Source: Mesorhizobium hawassense (GTDB taxonomy: Bacteria; Pseudomonadota; Alphaproteobacteria; Rhizobiales; Rhizobiaceae). From it: 64,000 nucleotides of DNA. The stretch covers positions 237,877-301,876 of the forward strand of contig NZ_QMBP01000008.1 in NCBI RefSeq assembly GCF_003289945.1, read 5' to 3'. Positions 25,903-34,130 of the stretch are shown here, in pieces (the stretch's first letter is position 1; each line of letters opens with the position of its first letter). The notes beneath the pieces were generated by a model. It was not told the origin of the DNA. It searched no databases and saw only the letters and a list, made by a program, of their open reading frames with translations. Both the position numbers and the translations under genes were made by a program.

Positions 25903-27156
25903 ATGATGCGTAGAGCGATCCTTGCAGCAGCCTTGTCTGCATTCCTGCCGGTGTCCTTCGCCTGGGCGGAGATGCCTGACGCAGCCAGAGCCATGTTCGA
26001 GGCCAGGAGCGTGACCGATCGGAGCGCGGCGCTGTCGACGCTCGAGGCGGCAGCGGCCAAGGACCCGGCATCGGCCTATGCCGCCGGCGCCGGCGAATTC
26101 TTCACCGCCCTGGAACTGCTCGCCGGCGGCCTGCATCGCCACGGTTTCGAAAGCCCGAAATCATTCATGCTGCCGCTGATGCAGTTGCCCGTGCCGGACA
26201 ATCCCAACCCGCAGCCGCTGACCTACGAAGAATTCCGCGCCATACTGGTCGCCTTCCGCGACCGGCTGGAAAAATCCGCCGCGACGCTTGGCTCGGTGCC
26301 GAACGATGCCGATATCGGGATGGTAGTCGATCTCACCCGCGTCGGCATCGACCTCAACGAGGATGGCAACCTTGCGCCCGACGAAAGCGTCGCCGCGATC
26401 ATGGCCTCGCTCGCCCACGGCAGCATCGACACCAGCAACGCCGCGCCTTCGCTCACTTTCCGCTTTGACCGCGCCGACGGTTTCTGGCTGCAAGGCTACG
26501 CCGAGTTCCTGATGGCGCAGGCCGATTTCTGGTTGGCGCATGATTTCAGGGCCATGTTCGACGGTTCCTTCCACATGTTGTTCCCGCGCGCGAGACTGCC
26601 GCTCCAGGATGCCCTGGTGCCGCCGGATGGCGGCATGAGCGGCAACATTTTCACTTCCGAATGGCGCTTCGCCGACTTCATCTCGCTCGTACATCTCGTC
26701 AACTGGCCGGTGGTCGAGCCGGAGCGCCGGCAGGCAGCGCGCCGCCATCTGCTGGAGATGATCCGGCTGTCGCGCGAGGACTGGAAAGCGATCCTGGCCG
26801 AAACCGACAATGACCGCGAGTGGCTGCCGGGACCGCGGCAGAAAGGCGCCAACCCCCTCACCGGCCTCGAGGTCGGTCAGGGGCAGGTAACGGCCTGGCT
26901 CGCCACGCTGACAATGGCCGAGGACCTTCTCGAGGGCCGCGTGCTGCTGCCGCACTACCGAATTACCGGCAAGGGCATCAACATCAAGCGCTTCTTCGAC
27001 GAACCGAAACCTTTCGACCTCGTGCTGTCGATCACCGGCCCCGGTATCGCGCCTTATCTCGAAAGCGGCCGGATCCTGACCAGCGACGATTTCGACCAGA
27101 TTCAGCGCGAGTTCGGCGGCGCCGGCTTCCTGACCTTTGCGCTGTGGTTCAATTGA
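25903..27156 (+). CDS. Secreted hypothetical protein with an EF-hand-like loop
   Basis: The protein has 417 residues. ATG 25903 lies 9 bases after GGAGG and begins a clear signal peptide (MMRRAILAAALSAFLPVSFAWA-EM); other in-frame ATGs sit at 25897 and 25906. The mature protein is mostly helical. At residues 150-161 the sequence DLNEDGNLAPDE matches the canonical EF-hand calcium loop (acidic or Asn at 1, 3, 5, Gly at 6, Glu at 12). Other blocks (HDFRAMFDGSFHMLFPRARL, GSNIFTSEWRFADF-like, LPHYRITGKGINIKRFFDEP) look conserved but I do not recognise a named family. It is divergent from the capA-like gene. Confidence 0.72.
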   Translation: MMRRAILAAALSAFLPVSFAWAEMPDAARAMFEARSVTDRSAALSTLEAAAAKDPASAYAAGAGEFFTALELLAGGLHRHGFESPKSFMLPLMQLPVPDNPNPQPLTYEEFRAILVAFRDRLEKSAATLGSVPNDADIGMVVDLTRVGIDLNEDGNLAPDESVAAIMASLAHGSIDTSNAAPSLTFRFDRADGFWLQGYAEFLMAQADFWLAHDFRAMFDGSFHMLFPRARLPLQDALVPPDGGMSGNIFTSEWRFADFISLVHLVNWPVVEPERRQAARRHLLEMIRLSREDWKAILAETDNDREWLPGPRQKGANPLTGLEVGQGQVTAWLATLTMAEDLLEGRVLLPHYRITGKGINIKRFFDEPKPFDLVLSITGPGIAPYLESGRILTSDDFDQIQREFGGAGFLTFALWFN

Positions 27157-27273
27157 GGCGAGGTGACGGTGCGACACCCCTCCTGACAGCCTTCTGTCAG
27201 CAGCGTCCGTGGGCGGCCAGCGCCGTTTCACTCCGCTCTTTCCATTTCGGCCGAGTCCTCCCATATTCGGGTC

Positions 27274-30200
27274 ATGGCCAAACATCCTGACAAGAAGACG
27301 GCGCAAGATGGCGCGCCGAAGCGGCGCAATCCGTTGACCGAATTCCTCGACGCCGCTGAACCACTGAATCCCGGCGGCTTCGCCGAGGCGCCGCAGACCG
27401 ACTTCACCGGCGCGCCGCTGACCGGTTCGATCGCCGATTGGGCCGGGCAGATCGAGCGCGAGGCGGAAAAGCAGCCGAAGGCAAAACCGTCGAAGAAGAT
27501 ACCCGAGCGCTCCGCCGCGCCTGGGCGCACGGCGCGCGGCACCTCCATGGGTGGCGCAGCCACGGCGCGCGAACGCACCGCGGCAGGCCTCAACCCGGTC
27601 GCCGGCCTCGACATCTCGCTGGAAGAAGCCGAGACGATGACGTCGAGCGGTGTGACCGCGACGGTCGCCGCTCTCTCCGCGCTGATCGAATCCGGCAATC
27701 CGCTGCATAAGGACGGCGTGCTGTGGACGCCGCACCGCCCTGCCCGCCCCGACAAATCCGAGGGCGGCATCGCCATCAAGATGGTGTCGGATTTCGAGCC
27801 CGCCGGCGACCAGCCGACCGCCATCAAGGATCTCGTCGAGGGCGTCGACAACAATGACCGCACCCAGGTGCTGCTCGGCGTCACCGGCTCGGGCAAGACC
27901 TTCACCATGGCCAAGGTGATCGAGGAGACGCAGCGCCCTGCCTTGATCCTGGCGCCCAACAAGACGCTGGCCGCGCAGCTCTATGCCGAGTTCAAGAAAT
28001 TCTTCCCCGACAATGCGGTGGAGTATTTCGTCTCCTACTACGACTATTACCAGCCTGAAGCCTACGTCCCGCGCACCGATACGTTCATCGAGAAGGAATC
28101 CTCGATCAACGAACAGATCGACCGCATGCGCCATTCGGCGACGCGCTCGCTGCTGGAGCGCGACGACGTCATCATCGTCGCCTCGGTTTCCTGCATCTAC
28201 GGTATCGGCTCGGTCGAGACCTATACGGCGATGACCTTCCAGATGCAGGTCGGCGACAGGCTCGACCAGCGCTCCCTGCTCGCCGACCTCGTCGCCCAGC
28301 AATATAAGCGCCAGGACATCAACTTCGTGCGCGGCTCGTTCCGTGTGCGTGGCGACACGATCGAGATCTTCCCCGCCCACCTGGAAGACCGCGCCTGGCG
28401 CATCTCGATGTTCGGCGACGAGATCGAACAGATCACCGAATTCGACCCGCTCACCGGCCAGAAGACCGGCGAGCTGAAAAGCGTCAAGATCTATGCCAAC
28501 TCGCACTATGTGACGCCGCGCCCGACTTTGAATCAAGCCATCAAGTCGATCAAGGAAGAGCTCAAGCAGCGCCTGCAAGAGCTTGAAAAGGCTGGCCGTC
28601 TGCTGGAGGCACAACGTCTGGAGCAGCGCACACGCTTCGACCTGGAAATGCTTGAGGCCACCGGTTCCTGCGCTGGCATCGAGAACTATTCGCGCTATCT
28701 GACGGGGCGCCAGCCCGGCGATCCGCCGCCGACCTTGTTCGAATATATTCCCGACAACGCGCTGGTCTTCGTCGATGAAAGCCACGTCACCGTGCCGCAG
28801 ATCGGCGGCATGTATCGCGGCGACTTCCGTCGCAAGGCGACGCTGGCCGAGTACGGCTTCCGCCTGCCTTCCTGCATGGACAACCGGCCGCTCCGCTTTG
28901 AGGAATGGGACGCCATGCGCCCGCTTTCGGTCGCGGTTTCGGCGACGCCCGGCGGCTGGGAGATGGAGCAGTCCGGCGGCGTCTTCGCCGAGCAGGTCAT
29001 CCGCCCGACCGGGCTGATCGATCCGCCGGTCGAGGTGCGCCCGGCCAAGAGCCAGGTCGACGACGTCGTGGGCGAGATCCGCGACACCACCCGGGCCGGC
29101 TACCGCACTCTGGTCACGGTGCTGACCAAGCGCATGGCCGAGGACCTCACCGAATATCTGCATGAGAACGGCATCCGCGTCCGCTACATGCATTCCGACA
29201 TCGACACGCTGGAGCGCATCGAGATCCTGCGCGACCTGCGCCTCGGCGCCTTCGACGTGCTGGTCGGCATCAACCTCTTGCGCGAAGGCCTCGACATCCC
29301 CGAATGCGGCTTCGTCGCCATTCTCGACGCCGACAAGGAAGGGTTCCTGCGTTCCGAAACCTCGCTGATCCAGACGATCGGCCGCGCCGCCCGCAACGTC
29401 GACGGCAAGGTCATCCTTTATGCCGACCAGATCACCGGCTCGATGGAGCGGGCGATGGCGGAGACCAACCGCCGCCGCGAGAAGCAGATGGAGTGGAACG
29501 CCGCCAACGGCATCACGCCGGAATCGGTCAAGTCGCGCATCGCCGACATCCTCGATTCCGTCTACGAGAAGGACCACGTCCGCGCCGACATCTCGCAATT
29601 CACCGACGATGCCGGAGCGATGATCGGCAACAATCTGAAAACCCATCTCGAGGCGCTGGACAAGCAGATGCGCGATGCCGCCGCCAATCTCGATTTCGAG
29701 AAGGCAGCGCGCGTCCGCGACGAGATCAAGCGGCTGCGCGAGATGGAACTTGCCATCTCCGACGATCCGCTGGCGCGCGAGGTGGAAGGACAAAGTCCAG
29801 CCTCGGGCCGCGAAAAAGGCAAGCACAACAAGGGCGTGGCCAAACATCGGACAGTCGAGGAACAGGAGCGGTTCCGCAAGCTCGATGAAGCCCGCGCCGC
29901 CGAAGAGGCGGCCAAGGCCGCACGGCCCAACATGTTCCGCAAGCCGCATCTCGACGAGATGGGCGCCGACGGCGCCGTGCCGGTGAAGAAGCCGCTCTTC
30001 GCCAAGCCGTCGATCGACGACATGGGTCCTGGTACGGACATGCCGACACCGGCCGGCGCGGTGTCACGCTCGCTGTTCAAGAAGCAGTCGGCGGCAGAGG
30101 CACACGGCTCCGATTTCGGCATTCCCGGCGACCGTACCAAGCCGCTGTTCCGCAAGAATTCGCTCGACGAGATGACGGTACGGCGGACGGAAAAACCGGT

Positions 30201-30405
30201 TGAAGGAAAGAAGCCAACAAAGCCGCAGCCAATCTCCCCCCCTGTGGGGGAGATGTCCGGCAGGACAGAGGGGGGCGCGAAGGAACGCGACGATTCCGAT
30301 AAGCTGATCGTCCGCCAACGCGCAGGCATCGGCTCCTACGAAGACCCGGGCGACGAGCGCCGCCAAAAACGCAGGTCGAGCAAGACCGGGCGTCCAGGAA
30401 GGTAG
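27274..30405 (+). CDS. uvrB: UvrABC system protein B with long N- and C-terminal extensions
   Basis: The protein has 1043 residues against about 670 in E. coli. The UvrB core starts near residue 168 (KMVSDFEPAGDQPTAIKDL). It includes Walker A GVTGSGKTFTMAK (about 201), the beta-hairpin region VSYYDYYQPEAYVP, the DEXX-type box VFVDESHVT, LVTVLTKRMAEDLTEYL, LLREGLDIPECGFVAILDAD and QTIGRAARN, and ends with the UVR domain (LDKQMRDAAANLDFEKAARV) that binds UvrA and UvrC. It verifies damage in nucleotide excision repair. About 165 extra N-terminal residues are low-complexity. About 200 extra C-terminal residues contain four LF(R/A/K)K...(L/I)D(E/D)MG-like motifs and an inserted palindromic repeat. 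Confidence 0.97.
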   Translation: MAKHPDKKTAQDGAPKRRNPLTEFLDAAEPLNPGGFAEAPQTDFTGAPLTGSIADWAGQIEREAEKQPKAKPSKKIPERSAAPGRTARGTSMGGAATARERTAAGLNPVAGLDISLEEAETMTSSGVTATVAALSALIESGNPLHKDGVLWTPHRPARPDKSEGGIAIKMVSDFEPAGDQPTAIKDLVEGVDNNDRTQVLLGVTGSGKTFTMAKVIEETQRPALILAPNKTLAAQLYAEFKKFFPDNAVEYFVSYYDYYQPEAYVPRTDTFIEKESSINEQIDRMRHSATRSLLERDDVIIVASVSCIYGIGSVETYTAMTFQMQVGDRLDQRSLLADLVAQQYKRQDINFVRGSFRVRGDTIEIFPAHLEDRAWRISMFGDEIEQITEFDPLTGQKTGELKSVKIYANSHYVTPRPTLNQAIKSIKEELKQRLQELEKAGRLLEAQRLEQRTRFDLEMLEATGSCAGIENYSRYLTGRQPGDPPPTLFEYIPDNALVFVDESHVTVPQIGGMYRGDFRRKATLAEYGFRLPSCMDNRPLRFEEWDAMRPLSVAVSATPGGWEMEQSGGVFAEQVIRPTGLIDPPVEVRPAKSQVDDVVGEIRDTTRAGYRTLVTVLTKRMAEDLTEYLHENGIRVRYMHSDIDTLERIEILRDLRLGAFDVLVGINLLREGLDIPECGFVAILDADKEGFLRSETSLIQTIGRAARNVDGKVILYADQITGSMERAMAETNRRREKQMEWNAANGITPESVKSRIADILDSVYEKDHVRADISQFTDDAGAMIGNNLKTHLEALDKQMRDAAANLDFEKAARVRDEIKRLREMELAISDDPLAREVEGQSPASGREKGKHNKGVAKHRTVEEQERFRKLDEARAAEEAAKAARPNMFRKPHLDEMGADGAVPVKKPLFAKPSIDDMGPGTDMPTPAGAVSRSLFKKQSAAEAHGSDFGIPGDRTKPLFRKNSLDEMTVRRTEKPVEGKKPTKPQPISPPVGEMSGRTEGGAKERDDSDKLIVRQRAGIGSYEDPGDERRQKRRSSKTGRPGR
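30231..30278 (+). repeat. Palindromic repeat element inserted in frame within uvrB
   Basis: ATCTCCCCC (30232-30240) and GGGGGAGAT (30246-30254) form a perfect hairpin, followed by TGTCC-GGCA-GGACA (30254-30267). It is translated as ISPPVGEMSGRTEGG. From memory this sequence type is one of the commonest intergenic palindromes of rhizobial genomes; here it is part of the coding sequence. No second copy is present in this window. Confidence 0.6.
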
Positions 30406-30448
30406 CACACTGTTGCAGACGCTTTCGAACGGCGTCTAGACTGGCCCG

Positions 30449-30784
30449 ATGATAGTCGTCCGCAGACTTCAGGAAGAGGAATTCAAGGCCTGTTTCGCTG
30501 AGCCGATGCAGAACGTCACCGCCACTGCGGAGGCTGCCGTCGACATATGGCCATATGTCGAGGCGCTGGACTTGGATGAGATTGGCCTGCCCTATTTGAA
30601 CGACGTCCACAACGTCTATCGAGACGCGCTAAGCCGGTTCGATCAGGTTCTGATCGGCACCGGTCGCTTCAACACCCTTCTGGTCATCGTCGTCGACCTC
30701 GGCAAACGCTCCGTGTTCGGACATTTCCTGCTCGACTTGAACAAGGAATTTGGAACGACCGGTGGTCATCTGAAGTCCGTCTGA
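30449..30784 (+). CDS. Hypothetical protein (111 residues)
   Basis: The frame starts at ATG 30449, 44 bp after uvrB, and reads like a genuine protein: MIVVRRLQEEEFKACF, AEAAVDIWPYVEALDLDEI, YRDALSRFDQVLIGTGRFN, VIVVDLGKRSVFGHFLLDLN. No signal peptide, membrane helix or family motif is recognised. It may be transcribed with uvrB. Confidence 0.6.
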   Translation: MIVVRRLQEEEFKACFAEPMQNVTATAEAAVDIWPYVEALDLDEIGLPYLNDVHNVYRDALSRFDQVLIGTGRFNTLLVIVVDLGKRSVFGHFLLDLNKEFGTTGGHLKSV

Positions 30785-30875
30785 CCAGTCACCGCTCCGT
30801 TGCGCCCCCTTGCCATCCGCCCCGCCCCCGGTGTACCCAGTTCTCCTACTCGAACGTCTTGGAAAGGAGGGCTGC

Positions 30876-30941
30876 GTGTTTATCGATCACCATCGTCAGC
30901 GTGGCCCGATTTGTGCCCTGCGAGCTTGCTTGCAGGGCTGA
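30876..30941 (+). CDS. Putative 21-residue leader peptide of the ABC-F gene
   Basis: A GTG codon lies five bases after a perfect AAAGGAGG ribosome site (30863-30870), far stronger than that of the ABC-F gene itself. The product starts MFIDHHRQRG and ends PICALRACLQG before TGA 30939-30941. Its last eight codons overlap a strong hairpin (30915-30938). Strong ribosome site, minimal ORF, codon overlap with an RNA hairpin and a downstream alternative pairing are the marks of a translation-sensing leader. Confidence 0.6.
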   Translation: MFIDHHRQRGPICALRACLQG

Positions 30942-30986
30942 CCAGGACGGTCCGGGTTTTCCCGTTTCGATTTTTTGGTCTGCCCT
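30915..30986 (+). promoter_or_regulatory. Putative attenuator with alternative RNA structures
   Basis: Structure 1: GCCCTGCGAG and CTTGCAGGGC (30915-30938) form a 10-bp hairpin with one G-U pair. Structure 2: AGGGCTGACC (30935-30944) can pair at 9 of 10 positions with GGTCTGCCCT (30977-30986), which is incompatible with structure 1. Between them CGGG-TTTT-CCCG is followed by TTTCGATTTTTT, resembling a weak intrinsic terminator. The ABC-F start lies about 90 bp further on. Pairing was found by eye, not folded. Confidence 0.5.
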
Positions 30987-31074
30987 TCGTGGTGCGCTAG
31001 CCCGAGCATGAAGCCCGGCACGCGCACCGTCCGAGTGCATTGAGCCGGTGACCGGCAAGACCAGAGAAACCGAC

Positions 31075-32601
31075 ATGGCCCTGATCAGCCTCAAAACCCT
31101 CGGCGTCACCATGAGTGCGCCGCTGTTTTCCAACCTCGACCTCACCATCGCCGCCGGCGACCGCCTCGGCATCGTCGCGGCCAATGGCCGGGGCAAGTCC
31201 ACCTTGCTCAAATGCCTGGCCGGCGAACTCGAACCCACCGCCGGCGACATCGCCCGGTCGCGCGGCCTGCGCGTCGGCCATGTCGAGCAATCCGTCCCCG
31301 AGGCGTTGCTCGATCGCAGCTTCCATGACGCCGTCGCCGATGCACTGCCAACCGAGCAGCACGACAGCGAGCTCTGGCGCGTCGACGTCGCGCTGGATTC
31401 GCTCGATGTGCCCGAGGAGATGCGCGGCCGGCCGATGCGCGCGCTCAGCGGCGGCTGGCAGCGGCTGGCGCTGATCGCGCGTGTCTGGGTTACCGATCCG
31501 GACGTGCTTCTGCTCGACGAACCGACCAACCATCTCGACCTCGCCAGGATCAGCCAGTTGGAAAGCTGGCTCAACGCGCTGCCGCGCGAGGTGCCGGTGA
31601 TCGTCGCCAGCCACGACCGCGCCTTCCTCGACGCCACCACCAACCGCACGCTGTTCCTGCGCCCGGAAGAATCGCCGGTGTTCGCGCTGCCTTACTCGCG
31701 GGCCAGGCAGGCGCTGGACGAACTCGATGCCTCCACGGCGCGCAAATTCGAGCGCGACATGAAGGTCGCCCAGCAGTTGCGCAAGCAGGCCGCCAAGCTC
31801 AACAACATCGGCATCAATTCCGGCAGCGACCTTCTGACGGTGAAAACCAGGCAGCTCAAGAAACGGGCGGAAAGACTGGAGGATGCCGCCGTGCAGTCGC
31901 ATCGCGAACGTTCGGCCGGCGCGATCAGGCTGGCGAACCGCGGCACCCACGCCAAGGTGTTGATCACGCTGGAAGACGCGTCGGTGGAGACGCCCGACGG
32001 CGCGCTGCTGTTCAGGACCGGCAAGCGCCACATCTGCCAGGACGATCGCATCGTGCTGCTCGGTCGCAACGGCGTCGGCAAGACGCGCTTCATCGCCATG
32101 ATCCGCAACGCCATCGCCGAGCCTGGCTCGGCCGCGAATGTCAAGGTGACGCCGTCGACCGTGCTCGGTTACAGCGACCAGGCGCTGTCGGGCATCAGCG
32201 GCGACGACACGCCGTTGGCGGTGGTCTCGCGCCGGTTCGAGGTCGGCGAGCAGCGCGCCCGTTCGCTGCTCGCCGGCGCCGGCGTCGCCATCGAGATGCA
32301 GGAAAGGAAGATCGGCATGCTTTCCGGCGGCCAGAAGTCGCGGCTGATGATGCTCGTGCTCAGGCTCATCCATCCCAACTTCTATCTGCTCGACGAGCCG
32401 ACCAACCATCTCGACATTGACGGCCAGGAGGCGCTGGAGACGGAACTGCTGAAGCAGCAGGCGAGCTGCCTGCTCGCCTCGCATGACCGCTCCTTCATCC
32501 GCGCCGTCGGCAACCGCTTCTGGCTGATCGAGAAGCGGCGGCTGACCGAAGTCGACGACCCGGAGGCGTTCTTCCGCTCGGTCGCCGAGGGACCGAATTG
32601 A
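31075..32601 (+). CDS. ABC-F family ATPase (ribosome-associated type)
   Basis: The protein has 508 residues from ATG 31075; an in-frame GTG at 31048 is possible. It holds two nucleotide-binding domains in one chain with no membrane segment. The first has Walker A AANGRGKSTLLKCL, signature LSGGWQRLALIARV and Walker B VLLLDEPTNHLDL. The second has LLGRNGVGKTRFIAMI, LSGGQKSRLMMLVLRL and FYLLDEPTNHLDIDG. A charged linker lies between them (about 210-280). ABC-F proteins act on ribosomes as translation factors or antibiotic-resistance proteins. The leader ORF and attenuator upstream suggest induction by stalled or inhibited translation, favouring a resistance role; this is inferred. Confidence 0.9.
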   Translation: MALISLKTLGVTMSAPLFSNLDLTIAAGDRLGIVAANGRGKSTLLKCLAGELEPTAGDIARSRGLRVGHVEQSVPEALLDRSFHDAVADALPTEQHDSELWRVDVALDSLDVPEEMRGRPMRALSGGWQRLALIARVWVTDPDVLLLDEPTNHLDLARISQLESWLNALPREVPVIVASHDRAFLDATTNRTLFLRPEESPVFALPYSRARQALDELDASTARKFERDMKVAQQLRKQAAKLNNIGINSGSDLLTVKTRQLKKRAERLEDAAVQSHRERSAGAIRLANRGTHAKVLITLEDASVETPDGALLFRTGKRHICQDDRIVLLGRNGVGKTRFIAMIRNAIAEPGSAANVKVTPSTVLGYSDQALSGISGDDTPLAVVSRRFEVGEQRARSLLAGAGVAIEMQERKIGMLSGGQKSRLMMLVLRLIHPNFYLLDEPTNHLDIDGQEALETELLKQQASCLLASHDRSFIRAVGNRFWLIEKRRLTEVDDPEAFFRSVAEGPN

Positions 32602-32736
32602 GAATCGGCCAAACGTTTGGGCCGGCATTTCGAAGTAATGCCGGCCCCGCCACGTAGTATTGGGAAAACGACGATACTTTTCCGTCCGCTAAAAAAGGCG
32701 CATGCTGAGTTGCTCAACAATGGGAGGGACCGAGCC

Positions 32737-33132
32737 ATGCGTGCAGTCGACCTCGTCAACAGTTTCTATGAACGATATGCAAACCGCGACATCCAAGGCG
32801 CGCTTGCCAATTGCGCCAACGATGTCGAGTTCCGTTGGGTCGCCGACCCGAAGCATTCGCACTACGCTGGTGTAACCCGCGGCAAGCAGGAATTCCTTGG
32901 GCGGCTCATGGCGCTGAACGACGACTTCGAATACCGGCGCTATGTTCCGATCGACATCATCCATAGCGGCGACAAGGTCGCGGCGCAGGTCGAGATTCAT
33001 CTGACACGCCGCACCACCGGCCAGGAGGTCGTGATACGCACAGCCAATTTCTGGACGATACGCGGCGGCCAGATCGTCGAGGCGGTGGAATACTACGACA
33101 CGGCGCTGGCCGCATCGGTGCTTCAAAAATAA
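32737..33132 (+). CDS. SnoaL-like/NTF2-fold protein
   Basis: The protein has 131 residues. ATG 32737 follows GGGAGGG by 7 bases, so the longer upstream frame is rejected. The sequence (LVNSFYERYANRDIQGALANC, VEFRWVADPKHSHYAGVTRG, FLGRLMALNDDFEYRRYVPI, NFWTIRGGQIVEAVEYYDT) is typical of the SnoaL/NTF2-like cone fold, used by small isomerases, hydrolases and binding proteins. Substrate unknown. It stands alone between the ABC-F gene and a DUF1127 gene. Confidence 0.8.
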   Translation: MRAVDLVNSFYERYANRDIQGALANCANDVEFRWVADPKHSHYAGVTRGKQEFLGRLMALNDDFEYRRYVPIDIIHSGDKVAAQVEIHLTRRTTGQEVVIRTANFWTIRGGQIVEAVEYYDTALAASVLQK

Positions 33133-33217
33133 TTCGGCGATCTGTCGGATCGCCAAATGCCACTCCGTCCTTGGGATGCCGACACGATGATGCCGGCATC
33201 AACCAGGGAGAACCACT

Positions 33218-33400
33218 ATGTCGGTACTGTCATCCATCGGCCGCCTTGCGAACCGGTACGCCGCGGCGCGCGCCCGTCATCGCAGCGAGCGCATCCTGCT
33301 GTCGCTTCCGGCCGAGTTGCGCAAGGACATCGGCTTTCCGGAGATTTTCGAAACGCGGGAAAGCCGCCGCGCCGCCACCTTCTCGGCGAAAGTCATATAA
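33218..33400 (+). CDS. DUF1127 small protein
   Basis: The protein has 60 residues, starting at ATG 33218 with AGGGAGAA upstream. The Arg-rich N-terminal helix and the motif LSLPAELRKDIGFPE identify DUF1127 (YjiS-like). Small proteins of this family in alphaproteobacteria are abundant, often stress-regulated, and some bind RNA or affect phosphate and carbon metabolism. This copy is somewhat longer than the 45-50-residue form, with the tail TRESRRAATFSAKVI. Confidence 0.82.
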   Translation: MSVLSSIGRLANRYAAARARHRSERILLSLPAELRKDIGFPEIFETRESRRAATFSAKVI

Positions 33401-33549
33401 AGTCGCGCTTTCAACGCGATTGCTTGCCGGTCGCACGGACTGTCCGGGCCAGGCACTTCAAAAAAAATTCGAGAGGCATGTAGGATCGCCGCCGCTTCAT
33501 CCGTCCTTTGGCTCGCAAGCCGGATCAACCCGTGAAGAGGAACACGCGA

Positions 33550-33966
33550 ATGAACGACCAGACCCCGCCCCGCGCCAAGGTTCTTGGCGGATTGACCCCT
33601 TATCTGCAGGTCGACGGCGCTACCAAGGCCGCCCAATTCTACAAGAAGGCTTTCGGCGCGGAGGAAGTGTTCGCCTATCCGCCGGACGAGCAGGGCCGCA
33701 CCATGCACATCCATCTCCACATCAACGGCTCGACGCTGATGCTGTGCGACGCCTATCCCGAACACGGCCACCCGCATCAGGCGGCGCAGGGCTACACGTT
33801 GCAGCTCCATCTCGACAACGACGCCATCGATGCCTGGTGGCAGCGCGCGGTCGATGCCGGCTGCGAAGTCGTCACGCCGCTGCAGGTGATGTTCTGGGGC
33901 GACCGCTGGGGTCAAGTGAACGATCCCTTCGGCGTCGCCTGGGCGATGAATGCGTCTGTGAAGTGA
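33550..33966 (+). CDS. VOC-family protein (PhnB/glyoxalase-like)
   Basis: The protein has 138 residues from ATG 33550. It shows two beta-alpha-beta-beta-beta modules: LTPYLQVDGATKAAQFYKKAFGAEEVF, then MHIHLHINGSTLMLCDAYPE and AWWQRAVDAGCEVVTPLQVMFWGDRWGQVNDPFGVAWAM. This is the PhnB-like group of the vicinal oxygen chelate superfamily. Whether it binds a metal and what it acts on cannot be told; members include lyases, resistance proteins and inactive binders. A dispersed palindromic repeat follows the stop. Confidence 0.82.
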   Translation: MNDQTPPRAKVLGGLTPYLQVDGATKAAQFYKKAFGAEEVFAYPPDEQGRTMHIHLHINGSTLMLCDAYPEHGHPHQAAQGYTLQLHLDNDAIDAWWQRAVDAGCEVVTPLQVMFWGDRWGQVNDPFGVAWAMNASVK

Positions 33967-33976
33967 ATTTCCCAGC

Positions 33977-34041
33977 GCAATTCCAGGAAAAGTGTGAGCG
34001 GTTTTCCGCCCGGAATTGCATCGAAAACAAAGATATAGAGC
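33977..34041 (+). repeat. Dispersed rhizobial palindromic repeat, full copy
   Basis: GCAATTCCAGGAAAAGTGTG, then AGCGGTTTTCCGCCCGG and AATTGCATCGAAAACAAAG, ending near GATATAGAG. The imperfect arms give a hairpin between the VOC gene and the DUF1428 gene. It matches the copies at 22236 and 39157 over about 50 bases with few changes. Confidence 0.75.
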
Positions 34042-34130
34042 AGACGTCGCCCCAAGGGATGACGCGCTCACCCGCGCCGGGTCGTTCCCCCGCCGACCCG
34101 GCGCTCGTTTTTCAACAAAGGAGTTTCATC

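Noticed and set aside
26161..29949. A 1262-residue open frame antisense to the EF-hand protein and uvrB
   Set aside because: Its composition is typical of antisense reading of GC-rich coding DNA (Arg, Ala, His, Asp, Val) and no domain appears, while uvrB on the plus strand is unambiguous.
30800..31000. A 66-residue plus-strand frame overlapping the leader region of the ABC-F gene
   Set aside because: No ribosome site and unlike a protein. The short leader ORF in another frame is better supported.
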